Shown here piece by piece: positions 25,760-35,111 of a DNA stretch of 64,000 nt. The stretch lies in the NCBI GenBank assembly GCA_036498945.1, contig DASYEQ010000070.1, positions 1 through 64,000 on the forward strand, in the 5' to 3' direction. Both the position numbers and the translations under genes were made by a program. Position 1 is the stretch's first letter; the number at the start of each line of letters is the position of its first letter. The notes under the pieces were generated by a model. The model saw only the letters and a list, made by a program, of their open reading frames with translations. It did no database searches and was not told where the DNA came from. The stretch comes from JAQGMJ01 sp036498945 (lineage in GTDB: Bacteria; Pseudomonadota; Gammaproteobacteria; Burkholderiales; JAEUOS01).

Positions 25760-26986
25760 ATGACTCAAGCAGGCAGGATGCAGACATACAAACGCGTGGC
25801 GCTGGCCGCGGTGGCGCTCGCCGCGCTGACGGCGGGCGGCAGTGCACTGGCGCAAAGCGGCCCGATCAGGATCGGCGAGATCAACAGCTACAAGGCGCAG
25901 CCCGCCTTTCTCGACCCCTACAAGAAGGGCATGGACCTGGCGGTGGAAGAAGTGAATGGCGCCGGCGGCGTGCTCGGCCGCAGGATCGAGGTGATCAGCC
26001 GCGACGACGGCGCCAGCCCGGGCGACGCCGTGCGCGCGGCCGAGGAGTTGGTGTCGCGTGAAAAGGTGGACATGATCGCGGGCGGCTTTCTCTCCAACAT
26101 CGGCCTGGCGCTGACCGACTTCGCCAAGCAGAAAAAGATCTTCTTCCTCGCCTCCGAGCCGCTGACCGACAAAATCGTCTGGCAGAACGGCAACAAGTAC
26201 ACCTTCCGCCTGCGCCCCTCCACCTGGATGCAGGTGGCGATGCTGGTGCCGGAAGCGGCCAAGCTGCACAAGAAGCGCTGGGCGCTGGTCTACCCTAACT
26301 ATGAGTACGGCCAGTCGGCCGCCGCCACCTTCAAGGAGCAACTGAAGAAGGTGCAGCCGGATGTCGAATTCGTCGCCGACCAGGCCACGCCGCTGGGCCG
26401 CATCGACGCCGGTGCAGTGACGCAGGCGCTGGCCGACGCCAAGCCGGACGCGATTTTCAACGTCCTGTTCGCCGGAGACCTTGCCAAGTTCGTGCGCGAA
26501 GGCAACACCCGCGGCCTGTTCAAGGGTCGCGAAGTCGTGAGCCTGCTTACCGGCGAGCCGGAGTACATCGATCCGCTGAAGGATGAAACGCCCGAAGGCT
26601 GGATCGTCACCGGCTACCCCTGGTACGGCATCGACACGCCCGAGCACAAGGCCTTCTTCATCGCGTACCACAAGAAGTACAACGACTACCCGCGCCTGGG
26701 CTCCTTCGTCGGCTACACCACCATCAAGGCACTTGCCACCGGCATCAAGAAAGCCGGCTCGACCAATACCGACAAGCTGATCACCGCGTTCAGTGGCATG
26801 AGCTTCGATACGCCGTTCGGCAAAGCCACGTTCCGTGCCCAGGACCACCAATCGACCATCGGCGCCTACGTCGGCAAGACCACGCTGAAAGGCGGCAAGG
26901 GCGAGATGAAGGACTACAGCTATCGCGATGGCGCCAAATTCCAGCCGAGCGACGCCGAAGTGAAAAAGATGCGCCCGGCCAACTGA
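25760..26986 (+). CDS. branched-chain-amino-acid-type ABC transporter substrate-binding protein
   Basis: A 408-residue periplasmic binding protein of the LivK/Peripla_BP_6 family. It has a signal peptide (about 1-32, basic start then VALAAVALAALTAGGSALAQ) and a mature start PIRIGEINSYKA. GAGGAGG stands about 8 bases before the ATG, so translation should be strong. Family members bind amino acids, amides, urea and aromatic acids. As the first transporter gene of this operon it probably captures the compound degraded by the neighbouring enzymes. Confidence 0.92.
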   Translation: MTQAGRMQTYKRVALAAVALAALTAGGSALAQSGPIRIGEINSYKAQPAFLDPYKKGMDLAVEEVNGAGGVLGRRIEVISRDDGASPGDAVRAAEELVSREKVDMIAGGFLSNIGLALTDFAKQKKIFFLASEPLTDKIVWQNGNKYTFRLRPSTWMQVAMLVPEAAKLHKKRWALVYPNYEYGQSAAATFKEQLKKVQPDVEFVADQATPLGRIDAGAVTQALADAKPDAIFNVLFAGDLAKFVREGNTRGLFKGREVVSLLTGEPEYIDPLKDETPEGWIVTGYPWYGIDTPEHKAFFIAYHKKYNDYPRLGSFVGYTTIKALATGIKKAGSTNTDKLITAFSGMSFDTPFGKATFRAQDHQSTIGAYVGKTTLKGGKGEMKDYSYRDGAKFQPSDAEVKKMRPAN

Positions 26987-27017
26987 GCGTCGCGCTTCAG
27001 GTTTCAAGGCAGCCCCG

Positions 27018-27041
27018 ATCGCCGCCCGCCCGGGCGGCGAT
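27018..27041 (+). terminator. intercistronic hairpin between binding protein and permease genes
   Basis: A perfect 10-bp stem (27018-27027 with 27032-27041) with a GCCC loop is followed by TTGTTAT. The T-run is weak, so it probably gives partial termination or mRNA 3'-end protection. That would leave more binding-protein message than permease message, a usual arrangement for ABC importers. Confidence 0.5.
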
Positions 27042-27074
27042 TTGTTATCCGCATAGAACGAGACTCTTTCGCGC

Positions 27075-28964
27075 ATGACATTGAATGCACTCCTGGTGCA
27101 GTTTCTCAACGGCCTGGCCGGCGCCTCGACGCTGTTCCTGCTGGCGGTCGGCCTGTCGCTGATTTTCGGCGTGACGCGTATCGTCAACTTCGCGCACGGC
27201 TCTTTCTACATGCTGGGCATCTACGTCGCCTACAGCCTGACGACGCACATCGGCGGCACGGTGTTCGGTTTCTGGGGTTCGGTGGTGCTGGCGGCGGTGG
27301 TGGTGGGCCTGATCGGCGTGGTGGTCGAATGCGTGCTGCTGCGGCGGATTTATCACGCGCCCGAACTGTTCCAGCTGCTCGCCACCTTCGCGCTGGTGCT
27401 GATCGCGCGCGACGCGGCGCTGGCCATCTGGGGGCCGGAGGATCTGCTCGGTCCGCGCGCACCCGGCCTGAAAGGCGCGGTGGAAATCCTCGGCCGCCAG
27501 TTTCCGCAATATGACCTGGCGCTGATTTTCATCGGCCCCGCCGTGCTGGGCCTGCTGTGGTGGATGCTCACCCGCACCCGCTTCGGCGTGCTGATCCGCG
27601 CCGCCACGCAAGACCGTGAAATGGTCGGCGCCCTGGGCGTGAACCAGGCGTGGTTGTTTACCGCGGTGTTTGGCCTCGGCACCTTGCTGGCCGGCCTCGG
27701 CGGTGCGCTGCAGGGCCCGCGCGAACCCGCTAACCTGGGCCTCGACCTGATGGCCATCGGCGATGCCTTCGTCGTCGTGGTGGTCGGTGGCATGGGCAGC
27801 ATCCCCGGCGCCTTCCTGGCTGCGCTGCTGATCGCCGAGATCAAGGCGCTGTGCATCGCCATCGGTGTGGTGCACGTATTCGGCATCGAATTTTCCTTCA
27901 CCAAGCTGACGCTGGTGGTCGAGTTCCTGGTGATGGCGGTGGTGCTGGTGTGGAAGCCCCTGGGCCTGCTCGGCAAGACCACCGCGGCCAGCCGCAACAG
28001 CACCGCGCTGGAAACGCCGCTGGCGCCGCCGGACAAGCGCGCGAAGATCTTCGGCTACGTGGTGCTCGCGCTGCTCCTGCTGCTGCCGGTCGCCGGCCAG
28101 GTGCTGCCCTACGCGGTGGTGCTGACCATCGACATCATGGTGGCGGTGCTGTTTGCCGCCAGCCTGCATTTCATCATGGGCCCCGGTGGCATGAGCTCCT
28201 TCGGCCACGCCGCGTATTTCGGCCTCGGCGCCTACGGCGCCGGTTTGCTGCTGAAGCAGTTTTCCCTGCCGATGGAAGCGGCGCTTGCCCTGGGGCCGTT
28301 GCTGGCGGTAGCCGGCGCTTTGCTGTTCGGCTGGTTTTGCGTGCGCCTCTCCGGCGTGTATCTCGCCATGCTCACGCTGGCGTTCGCGCAGATCGTCTGG
28401 TCCATCGTGTTCCAGTGGGATGAGGTCACCGGCGGCAGCAACGGCATGATCGGCCTGTGGCCGGCCGACTGGCTCAACGGCAAATCCGCTTACTACTACC
28501 TCACCGCCATCATCACGGTGACCGGCGTGCTGTTCCTCTGGCGCGTGCTATTGGCGCCCTTCGGCTACGCGCTGCGCGCCGGCCGCGATTCGCCGCTGCG
28601 GGCGGACGCCATCGGCATCAACGTATTTAATTACCAATGGGCCGCCTTCGTGCTCTCCGGCGCCGTGTGCGGCATGGCAGGCTCCTTGTTCGCATTTTCC
28701 AAGGGCACCATCGCGCCGGACGTGATCAGCGTCGGCCGCTCGATCGACGGGCTGGTAATGGTGCTGCTGGGCGGCGTGCAGACGCTCGCCGGCCCGGTGG
28801 TGGGCGCGGCGCTTTTCACCTGGCTGCAGGACGCGGTCTCGCGCGAATTCCAGTACTGGCGCGCGGCGCTGGGCATCGCCATCCTGCTGCTGGTGATGGT
28901 GTTCCCGCTCGGCGTGGCCGGCTCGATCAAGCGCCTGTTCCACCGTGAAGAGGTGAGGGCATGA
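27075..28964 (+). CDS. fused LivH-LivM-type ABC permease
   Basis: A 629-residue membrane protein made of two permeases that are normally separate. Residues about 1-295 are LivH-like (TRIVNFAHGSFYMLGIYVAY; GGMGSIPGAFLAAL) and about 315-629 are LivM-like (GPGGMSSFGHAAYFGLGAYG; VMVLLGGVQTLAGPVVGAAL), joined by a hydrophilic linker (GKTTAASRNSTALETPLAPP). It forms the channel for the substrate delivered by the binding protein. There is no frameshift; the fusion is one clean reading frame. Its stop overlaps the next start by four bases. Confidence 0.93.
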   Translation: MTLNALLVQFLNGLAGASTLFLLAVGLSLIFGVTRIVNFAHGSFYMLGIYVAYSLTTHIGGTVFGFWGSVVLAAVVVGLIGVVVECVLLRRIYHAPELFQLLATFALVLIARDAALAIWGPEDLLGPRAPGLKGAVEILGRQFPQYDLALIFIGPAVLGLLWWMLTRTRFGVLIRAATQDREMVGALGVNQAWLFTAVFGLGTLLAGLGGALQGPREPANLGLDLMAIGDAFVVVVVGGMGSIPGAFLAALLIAEIKALCIAIGVVHVFGIEFSFTKLTLVVEFLVMAVVLVWKPLGLLGKTTAASRNSTALETPLAPPDKRAKIFGYVVLALLLLLPVAGQVLPYAVVLTIDIMVAVLFAASLHFIMGPGGMSSFGHAAYFGLGAYGAGLLLKQFSLPMEAALALGPLLAVAGALLFGWFCVRLSGVYLAMLTLAFAQIVWSIVFQWDEVTGGSNGMIGLWPADWLNGKSAYYYLTAIITVTGVLFLWRVLLAPFGYALRAGRDSPLRADAIGINVFNYQWAAFVLSGAVCGMAGSLFAFSKGTIAPDVISVGRSIDGLVMVLLGGVQTLAGPVVGAALFTWLQDAVSREFQYWRAALGIAILLLVMVFPLGVAGSIKRLFHREEVRA

Positions 28965-29704
28965 GCCTGCTCGAAGTCGGCAGCCTCACCAAGGCCTTCG
29001 GCGGCGTGCGCGCAGTGAACGAAGTCACTTTCGCGCTCGAGGCCGGCGAAATCCTCGCCCTGATCGGCCCGAACGGCGCGGGAAAATCCACCTGCTTCAA
29101 CATGCTCAACGGCCAGCTCAGGCCCGACGGCGGCAGCATCAGGCTGAACGGCGTGCCCACCATCGGCAAAAAGCCGCGCCAGGTATGGCGCATGGGCGTG
29201 GGCCGCACCTTCCAGATCACCGCCACCTTCGGCTCGATGACCGTGCGCGAAAACGTGCAAATGGCGCTGCTCTCGCATCACCGCAAGCTCAAGAACCTCT
29301 GGGTGCGCGCGCGTGAGCAGTTCGTCGCCGAAGCCGACGCCCTGCTGGCGCGCGTCGGCATGCGCGAGCAGGCGGAGCGCCCCTGCTCGGTGCTGGCCTA
29401 CGGCGACCTGAAACGCCTGGAACTCGCCGTGGCGCTTGCCAACGCGCCCAGGCTTCTGTTGATGGACGAACCCACCGCCGGCATGGCGCCGAAGGAGCGC
29501 ATCGAGCTGATGGCATTGACCGCCGATATCGTCAAGAGCGACAACATCGGCGTGCTCTTCACCGAGCACGACATGGACGTGGTGTTCCGCCACGCCAACC
29601 GCATGATCGTGCTCAACCGCGGCCAGCTGATCGCCGAAGGCGCGCCCGCGGAAGTGCGCGCCAATCCCGAAGTGCAGCGCATCTACCTCGGGAGCCGCCA
29701 CTGA
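28961..29704 (+). CDS. LivG-type ABC transporter ATP-binding protein
   Basis: A 247-residue ATPase with Walker A GPNGAGKST, Walker B RLLLMDEPTAGM and an H-loop in LFTEHDMDVVF. The signature segment reads LAYGDLKRLELA, less typical than LSYGQQRRLEIA but in the right place. It energises the fused permease together with the LivF-type ATPase that starts at its last base. Confidence 0.92.
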   Translation: MSLLEVGSLTKAFGGVRAVNEVTFALEAGEILALIGPNGAGKSTCFNMLNGQLRPDGGSIRLNGVPTIGKKPRQVWRMGVGRTFQITATFGSMTVRENVQMALLSHHRKLKNLWVRAREQFVAEADALLARVGMREQAERPCSVLAYGDLKRLELAVALANAPRLLLMDEPTAGMAPKERIELMALTADIVKSDNIGVLFTEHDMDVVFRHANRMIVLNRGQLIAEGAPAEVRANPEVQRIYLGSRH

Positions 29705-30405
29705 TGCTGACGGTCAAGGACATTCACGCCTACTACGGCCAGGCGCACATCCTCGCCGACGTTTCGCTCGAGGTAAACGCCGGCGAAGTGGTGGTGCTGC
29801 TCGGGCGCAATGGCGCCGGCAAGAGCACGACCATGAAAAGCATCATCGGCCTGGTAAAGGCCACCAAGGGCGAGGTGACCTTCCAGGGCAGGCGCATCGA
29901 GCGCATGGCGCCGTATCGCGTCGCGCGCCTGGGGCTGGGCTATGTGCCCGAAGAGCGGCGCATTTTCACCGACCTCTCCGTGCTGGAAAATCTCGAAGTC
30001 GGCCGCCAGGCGCCGCGTGCGGGCGTCCCTACCTGGGGTTGGGACAAGATCGCCAGTCTCTTCCCCAATCTCGGCGAAATGCCGCAGCGCGCCGGTGGCC
30101 GCATGTCCGGCGGCGAGCAGCAGATGCTGACGATCGCGCGCACGCTGATGGGCAACCCCGCCTGCATCCTGCTCGATGAGCCTTCCGAAGGCGTGGCGCC
30201 GGTGATTGTCGACCAGATGGCCGCCGCGATTCGCGAACTCAAGGCGCAAGGCGTGGCCATTCTGCTTTCGGAGCAGAATCTGCATTTCGCCACCGAAGTG
30301 GCGGACCGCGCCTACATCATCGAGAAGGGCCGCATCCGCTTTTCCGGCAGCATGGCGGAACTGAATGCGAATGCCGAAGCGCAGCAGCAATATCTTGCCG
30401 TGTAG
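29704..30405 (+). CDS. LivF-type ABC transporter ATP-binding protein
   Basis: A 233-residue ATPase with Walker A GRNGAGKST, signature MSGGEQQMLTIART, Walker B ACILLDEPSEGVAP and a terminal LSEQNLHFA H-loop region, typical of LivF. Start and previous stop overlap by one base (TGATG). With the binding protein, fused permease and LivG-like ATPase it completes an importer of four polypeptides. Confidence 0.93.
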   Translation: MLTVKDIHAYYGQAHILADVSLEVNAGEVVVLLGRNGAGKSTTMKSIIGLVKATKGEVTFQGRRIERMAPYRVARLGLGYVPEERRIFTDLSVLENLEVGRQAPRAGVPTWGWDKIASLFPNLGEMPQRAGGRMSGGEQQMLTIARTLMGNPACILLDEPSEGVAPVIVDQMAAAIRELKAQGVAILLSEQNLHFATEVADRAYIIEKGRIRFSGSMAELNANAEAQQQYLAV

Positions 30406-30503
30406 GACTATGCGCGTACCTAAGAACTTTCATAAGCCCGAAGCCCTACAGCGCGGCGACGCATCATGCGAAGCTGGGTGCTTCGTGGGAAGAGATTGAG
30501 GGC

Positions 30504-32534
30504 ATGAGCAAGATTGCAGGCATCGACGTAGGCGGCACCTTCACCGACCTCATCCTGGTGGACGACGCCACCGGCGAGGTGAAGCTCGCCAAAGTGCCGA
30601 CCACGGTGGAAAACCAGGCTTTCGGTGTACTCGCCGCACTTGAGGCTGCCGGCGCCGATTTGAAAAGCCTGGCCGCCATCGTCCACGGCACCACCACCAC
30701 CACCAACGCGATGCTGGAGCGCAAGATTGCCAAGGTGGGCCTGATCACCACGCGCGGCTTTCGCGACGTGCTCGAACTCGGCCGCCGCACCCGCCCCAAG
30801 CCCTACGGCCTGATCGGCACCTTCGTGCCGCTGATCCCGCGCGAACTGCGCACCGAGGTGGACGAGCGCATGGATGCCGAAGGCACGGTGCTGCGCGCGC
30901 TCGACGAAGCGCAGGTTAGGGCAGCGACGCAAGCGCTGCTCGACGGCGGCGCCGAAGCCGTGGTGATCCACTTCCTGCACAGCTACATCAATCCTGCGCA
31001 TGAACAGCGCGCCGCCGAAATCGTGCGCGCGATGTGGCCGAACAATTTCGTCACCGTCGGCCATACCGTCGTCGCCGAATACCGGGAGTACGAGCGCGGC
31101 GTCACTTCCGCGGTGAATGCCGCGGTGCAGCCGGTACTGTCGCGCTACATCGAGCGCCTGCAAACCGAATTGAAAGCGCAAGGCTTCGCCCGCGAACTGC
31201 TGGTGATGCAGGGTAACGGCGGTACGGTCGCCTCCTCCATCGTCGCCGAGGCCGCGGTCAACACCGTGATGTCCGGCCCCGCCTCCGGCGTGATCGCCGC
31301 CGCCTACACCGGCGTTGCCTCCGGCTACCCCAACCTCGTCACCTACGACATGGGCGGCACCTCATCGGATGTCGCCCTGATCAAGGACGGCCTGCCCTCG
31401 GTTTCCAGCGAACTGGAGCTGGAATACGCGATGCCGATCCACGTCCCGATGGTGGACGTGCACACCATCGGCGCCGGTGGCGGCTCGCTCGCCTATGTGG
31501 ACGCCTCCGGCATGCTGCACGTCGGCCCCGAGAGCGCGGGTGCCACCCCAGGACCCATCTGCTATGCGCGCGGCGGCACGCGCCCGACGATTACCGACGC
31601 CAACCTGGTGCTCGGGCGCCTGAACCCCGACAAGCTGCTGTCGGTGAAAAACCCGGTGCCGATGGCGCGCATCCGCGAGCTGCTGGTCGAGCACGTCGGC
31701 AAGCCGCTCGGCCTGGATGCAGACCAGGCCGCCGCCGCCATCCTGCGCATCGCCAACGACAAGATGGCGGGCGCGGTGCGCATGGTGAGCCTGGCGCGCG
31801 GGCATGACCCCCGCGACTTCGCCTTGTTCGCTTTCGGCGGCGCCGGGCCCTTGCACGCGATCGCCCTGGCGCGCGAACTCGCAATCCCGAAAGTGCTGAT
31901 CCCGGCGCGCCCGGGCCTCACCAACGCGCTCGGCTGCACCGTGGCCGACGTGCGCCACGATTACGTGCGCACCATCAACCAGCCGCTGGCGCAGGTGGAG
32001 GAGGGGGCGATCGCCGCCGCTTTCAACGCGCAGATCGCGCAAGGCCGCGCGACCATCGCGCGCGAAAACGTCGCGGTGGAAGACATCCAGACCGTGCACC
32101 GCGCCGACATGCAGTTCCAGGGCCAGAGCCACATCCTGACAGTCGCCATCGACGACCTCGGTATCAGCCTCGAAGCCTTGCAACAAGCCTTCGAGGCGGC
32201 CTACTGGCAGCGCTTCCACGTCGAACTCAAGGAAATCCGCGCGGTGCTGGTGAACCTGCATACGGCGGTGATCGGCAAGCGCAAGCCGGTGGCGCTCAAG
32301 AGCATCGCCGCCGCCACCCCCAAGGCCACGCTGGCCGAGGCGGAAACCGGCCGCCGCAAGGTGTGGTTCGAAGGCGGCTGGGCCGATACGCCGGTGTACC
32401 GCCGTGAGTTCCTGCCAGAGGGAGCGAAGTTCGACGGCCCGGCAATCCTCGAGCAACTCGATTGCACCACCGTGATCGAGCCCGGCAACCGCGCCGCGCT
32501 GGATGCCCTCGGCAACCTCATCGTCTCGGTGTAG
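30504..32534 (+). CDS. hydantoinase/5-oxoprolinase family subunit A
   Basis: A 676-residue HyuA-type subunit with the ASKHA-fold nucleotide site GIDVGGTFTDLIL at the N terminus, HGTTTTTNAMLER, and YDMGGTSSDVAL and FGGAGPLHA later. HyuA with HyuB forms ATP-dependent enzymes that open cyclic amides (N-methylhydantoin, 5-oxoproline) or, in the related acetone-carboxylase family, carboxylate ketones. Here an ATP-driven opening of a lactam ring fits the reductase-like gene upstream. A 98-base gap separates it from the transporter, and HyuB starts 8 bases after it. Confidence 0.9.
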   Translation: MSKIAGIDVGGTFTDLILVDDATGEVKLAKVPTTVENQAFGVLAALEAAGADLKSLAAIVHGTTTTTNAMLERKIAKVGLITTRGFRDVLELGRRTRPKPYGLIGTFVPLIPRELRTEVDERMDAEGTVLRALDEAQVRAATQALLDGGAEAVVIHFLHSYINPAHEQRAAEIVRAMWPNNFVTVGHTVVAEYREYERGVTSAVNAAVQPVLSRYIERLQTELKAQGFARELLVMQGNGGTVASSIVAEAAVNTVMSGPASGVIAAAYTGVASGYPNLVTYDMGGTSSDVALIKDGLPSVSSELELEYAMPIHVPMVDVHTIGAGGGSLAYVDASGMLHVGPESAGATPGPICYARGGTRPTITDANLVLGRLNPDKLLSVKNPVPMARIRELLVEHVGKPLGLDADQAAAAILRIANDKMAGAVRMVSLARGHDPRDFALFAFGGAGPLHAIALARELAIPKVLIPARPGLTNALGCTVADVRHDYVRTINQPLAQVEEGAIAAAFNAQIAQGRATIARENVAVEDIQTVHRADMQFQGQSHILTVAIDDLGISLEALQQAFEAAYWQRFHVELKEIRAVLVNLHTAVIGKRKPVALKSIAAATPKATLAEAETGRRKVWFEGGWADTPVYRREFLPEGAKFDGPAILEQLDCTTVIEPGNRAALDALGNLIVSV

Positions 32535-32542
32535 AGGTGAAC

Positions 32543-34231
32543 ATGAGCATAACCGTCGACCCCGTCACCCTGGCCGTGCTGCAAAGCGGCCTGCAGCAAG
32601 TGTGCAACGAAATGGACCTCGCCTTCGTGCGCGCCGCCTTCTCCCCGGTGATCGCCGAGGCGCTCGACCGCTCCGACGGTATCTACCATCGCGATAACGG
32701 CGAACTGATCGCCCAAGGCGAACTCGGCCTGCCGGTCTTCGTCGGCACCATGCAGTTCTCGGTGCAGGCGGTGATCGAGCGCGTCAGGCAGTACAACATC
32801 ACGGTGAACCCCGGCGACGTATTCATCGTCAACGACCCATATCTTGGCGGCACGCATCTGATGGACGTGAAGTTCGTCCAGCCATTTTTCTACCGGGGCA
32901 AACTCTGGTGCTGGCTGGCCAATACCGGCCACTGGCCCGACACCGGCGGCATGGTGCCCGGCGGCTTTTCGGCCAACGCGACGGAGGTGGAGCAGGAAGG
33001 CCTGCGGCTGCCGCCGGTCAAGCTCTACAAGAAGGGCGAGATCGACGACGAAATCCTCTCCATCATCCTGTCCAACATCCGTGTGGCCGACCAGCGCATC
33101 GGCGACATCAAGGCGCAGGCCGCGGCCTTGGCCACCGGCGAAAAGCGCCTGAGCTCGTTGCTCGACCGCTACGGCGCCGATGTGGTCGATGCCTCCATCA
33201 CAGAACTGAAATCCCGCGCTGCCGCGCAAATGCGCGCCAAAATCGCCACCATTCCTGACGGTACCTATGAAGGTGAAGCCTTCGTCGATTCCGACGGCGT
33301 GGTGAACGAACCATTGCGCATCGCGATGAAAATCACCAAGGCCGGCGACACGCTGCATTTCGACATGAGCGGCTCCTCGCCGCCCTGCCGCGGCCCGATG
33401 AACTCGGTGATCGCCACCACGCGCTCCTCCATCTACCTTGCGGTGAAGCACGTTTTCCCCGAAGTGCCGATCAACGCCGGCACCTTCGCGCCGCTCGACA
33501 TCCAGGACCCCGAAGGCACCTTCCTCTACGCCCGCTATCCGCGCCCGGTCTCGGGCTGCGCGGCGGAAGTCAGCCAGCGCATCGCCGAGGCGGTATTCGC
33601 CGCGCTCGCCAAGGCATTGCCCGACCAACTCTTCGCCGCTCCCGCCGGCACCAGCGGAAACTTAAGCGTCGGCGGCGTCGACCCGAAAACCAAGCGCCCC
33701 TACGTCATGTACGTAATCTCCGGCGGCGGCTACGGCGGCAGCGCCCACGGCGACGGCATTTCCAACGGCTGCTCCACCATCGGCATTTCCAAGACCACAC
33801 CGGTCGAAATCATGGAGCAGCGCTATCCCGTGTTGTTCGAGGAGTTCTCCCTGCACGAAGGCTCCGGCGGCGCGGGCGAGCATCGCGGCGGCTTCGGCGT
33901 CAACTACAAGATCCGCATCCGCCGCGGCGAAGCCACCGCCTCGATGGTGATGGACCACGGCCGCACCGGCCCGCAGGGCGCGCAGGGCGGGGCGGATGGA
34001 GGCCTTAACACCGTGCGCATCCTGCGCGACGGCAAGGCCTACGTGCCGCCGCACCTCTCCAAAGACCAGAGCATCGCCCTGACGGCAGGCGACGTGATCG
34101 AAGTCTCCACACCCGGCGGCGGTGGCTACGGCGAACCGGCCAGGCGGTCGAAGGAAGCGATAGAACGCGACATCGCGCGCGGCTATTACACGCGCGAAGA
34201 GGCGGCGAAGCTGTACGGCGTGGCCCTATAG
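32543..34231 (+). CDS. hydantoinase/5-oxoprolinase family subunit B
   Basis: A 562-residue HyuB-type subunit. It has the family motifs SDGIYHRDNGELIAQGE near the N terminus, PGDVFIVNDPYLGGTHLMDV, GHWPDTGGMVPGGF, and a Gly-rich C-terminal TPGGGGYGEPARR. The ATG at 32543 follows GAGGTG and gives the usual start (SITVDPVTLAVLQ). It is the catalytic partner of the preceding subunit and the last gene of the long plus-strand run. The downstream 73 bases hold no clear terminator. Confidence 0.9.
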   Translation: MSITVDPVTLAVLQSGLQQVCNEMDLAFVRAAFSPVIAEALDRSDGIYHRDNGELIAQGELGLPVFVGTMQFSVQAVIERVRQYNITVNPGDVFIVNDPYLGGTHLMDVKFVQPFFYRGKLWCWLANTGHWPDTGGMVPGGFSANATEVEQEGLRLPPVKLYKKGEIDDEILSIILSNIRVADQRIGDIKAQAAALATGEKRLSSLLDRYGADVVDASITELKSRAAAQMRAKIATIPDGTYEGEAFVDSDGVVNEPLRIAMKITKAGDTLHFDMSGSSPPCRGPMNSVIATTRSSIYLAVKHVFPEVPINAGTFAPLDIQDPEGTFLYARYPRPVSGCAAEVSQRIAEAVFAALAKALPDQLFAAPAGTSGNLSVGGVDPKTKRPYVMYVISGGGYGGSAHGDGISNGCSTIGISKTTPVEIMEQRYPVLFEEFSLHEGSGGAGEHRGGFGVNYKIRIRRGEATASMVMDHGRTGPQGAQGGADGGLNTVRILRDGKAYVPPHLSKDQSIALTAGDVIEVSTPGGGGYGEPARRSKEAIERDIARGYYTREEAAKLYGVAL

Positions 34232-34304
34232 CCGCTAATCTCTCGCCGTAGCGGGCTTTCCATAACGGTCCCGCCGCGGCGGTCTCACAGCAACGCCCTA
34301 CCGC

Positions 34305-35111
34305 CTACTTCGCCGGCGTCTCCGCCGATTGGCCGGTCTGCTCGTACACCGCGCGAGCCACCGGCATCAACTCCTCGCGCGAAATGTCGCCAGACAAGGC
34401 ATAGGCGCGATTGTCCTGCGCCCAATAGAAATTATTGACGCTGCGCACGCGCTCGAAGCGGAACGCGCTTTCGCGCATGCCCGCCCCCGGTGCCAGGGTC
34501 GAGAGATACAGCGTCAGGCGCTTGCCCGCCGCATTCTGGTACATGAACTGCGCCACCGGCCGGTCTTCCCCCGGCAACAGGCGCCCGCCCACCAGTTGAA
34601 AGCCCTGCGGCCCCAGCACCGGCGCGCGCACCGGCGTCGCCAGGCGGTTCGACAGCCAGCCCACCAGGTGTGCCTCTTCCTTCGCCGTCACCTCAACCGG
34701 ATGGCGCACCTCGGGCGAATAGACCGCAAAGGCGACGGCCGCGCGTTCCGGCAGGTCGGCCAGGGTCCGGCCCGCCGGCGCACCGGCATGGCCAAGGTAA
34801 TCATGGCCGAACCAGCCCGCCGCCGTGCATACACCCGCCAGCACCAGCATCTCCGCCACGCGCCTGAAGCGCGACTGGTTGGCCGCCTGCGGCCGCGCAC
34901 CGTTGCGCACCACGGCTTGTAGCGGCGCCGGCACCGGCTCGCCCAGCAGCGCATCGTAGCGGCGATGCAGCAACTCGCGCTGGCGGCGATAACCCTCCGC
35001 CACCTGCGCGCGCGCCGGGTCCGCCGCCACCCAGGCGGCCACGGCCTCGGCCTCGCCCGGCGGCAGTTCGCCGTCGATCAGGCGATGTATGTCGGATTCG
35101 GAATAATTCAT
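34305..35111 (-). CDS. membrane anti-sigma factor
   Basis: A 268-residue protein with a cytoplasmic N-terminal helical part that begins MNYSESDIHRLIDGELPP, one transmembrane segment (about 86-102) and a periplasmic domain. It follows an ECF sigma gene with a four-base overlap (ATGA), the standard sigma/anti-sigma layout. The zinc motif HxxxCxxC of many anti-sigma factors is absent, so it would belong to the zinc-free group. It should hold the sigma factor until an envelope signal arrives. Confidence 0.85.
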   Translation of the reverse strand: MNYSESDIHRLIDGELPPGEAEAVAAWVAADPARAQVAEGYRRQRELLHRRYDALLGEPVPAPLQAVVRNGARPQAANQSRFRRVAEMLVLAGVCTAAGWFGHDYLGHAGAPAGRTLADLPERAAVAFAVYSPEVRHPVEVTAKEEAHLVGWLSNRLATPVRAPVLGPQGFQLVGGRLLPGEDRPVAQFMYQNAAGKRLTLYLSTLAPGAGMRESAFRFERVRSVNNFYWAQDNRAYALSGDISREELMPVARAVYEQTGQSAETPAK

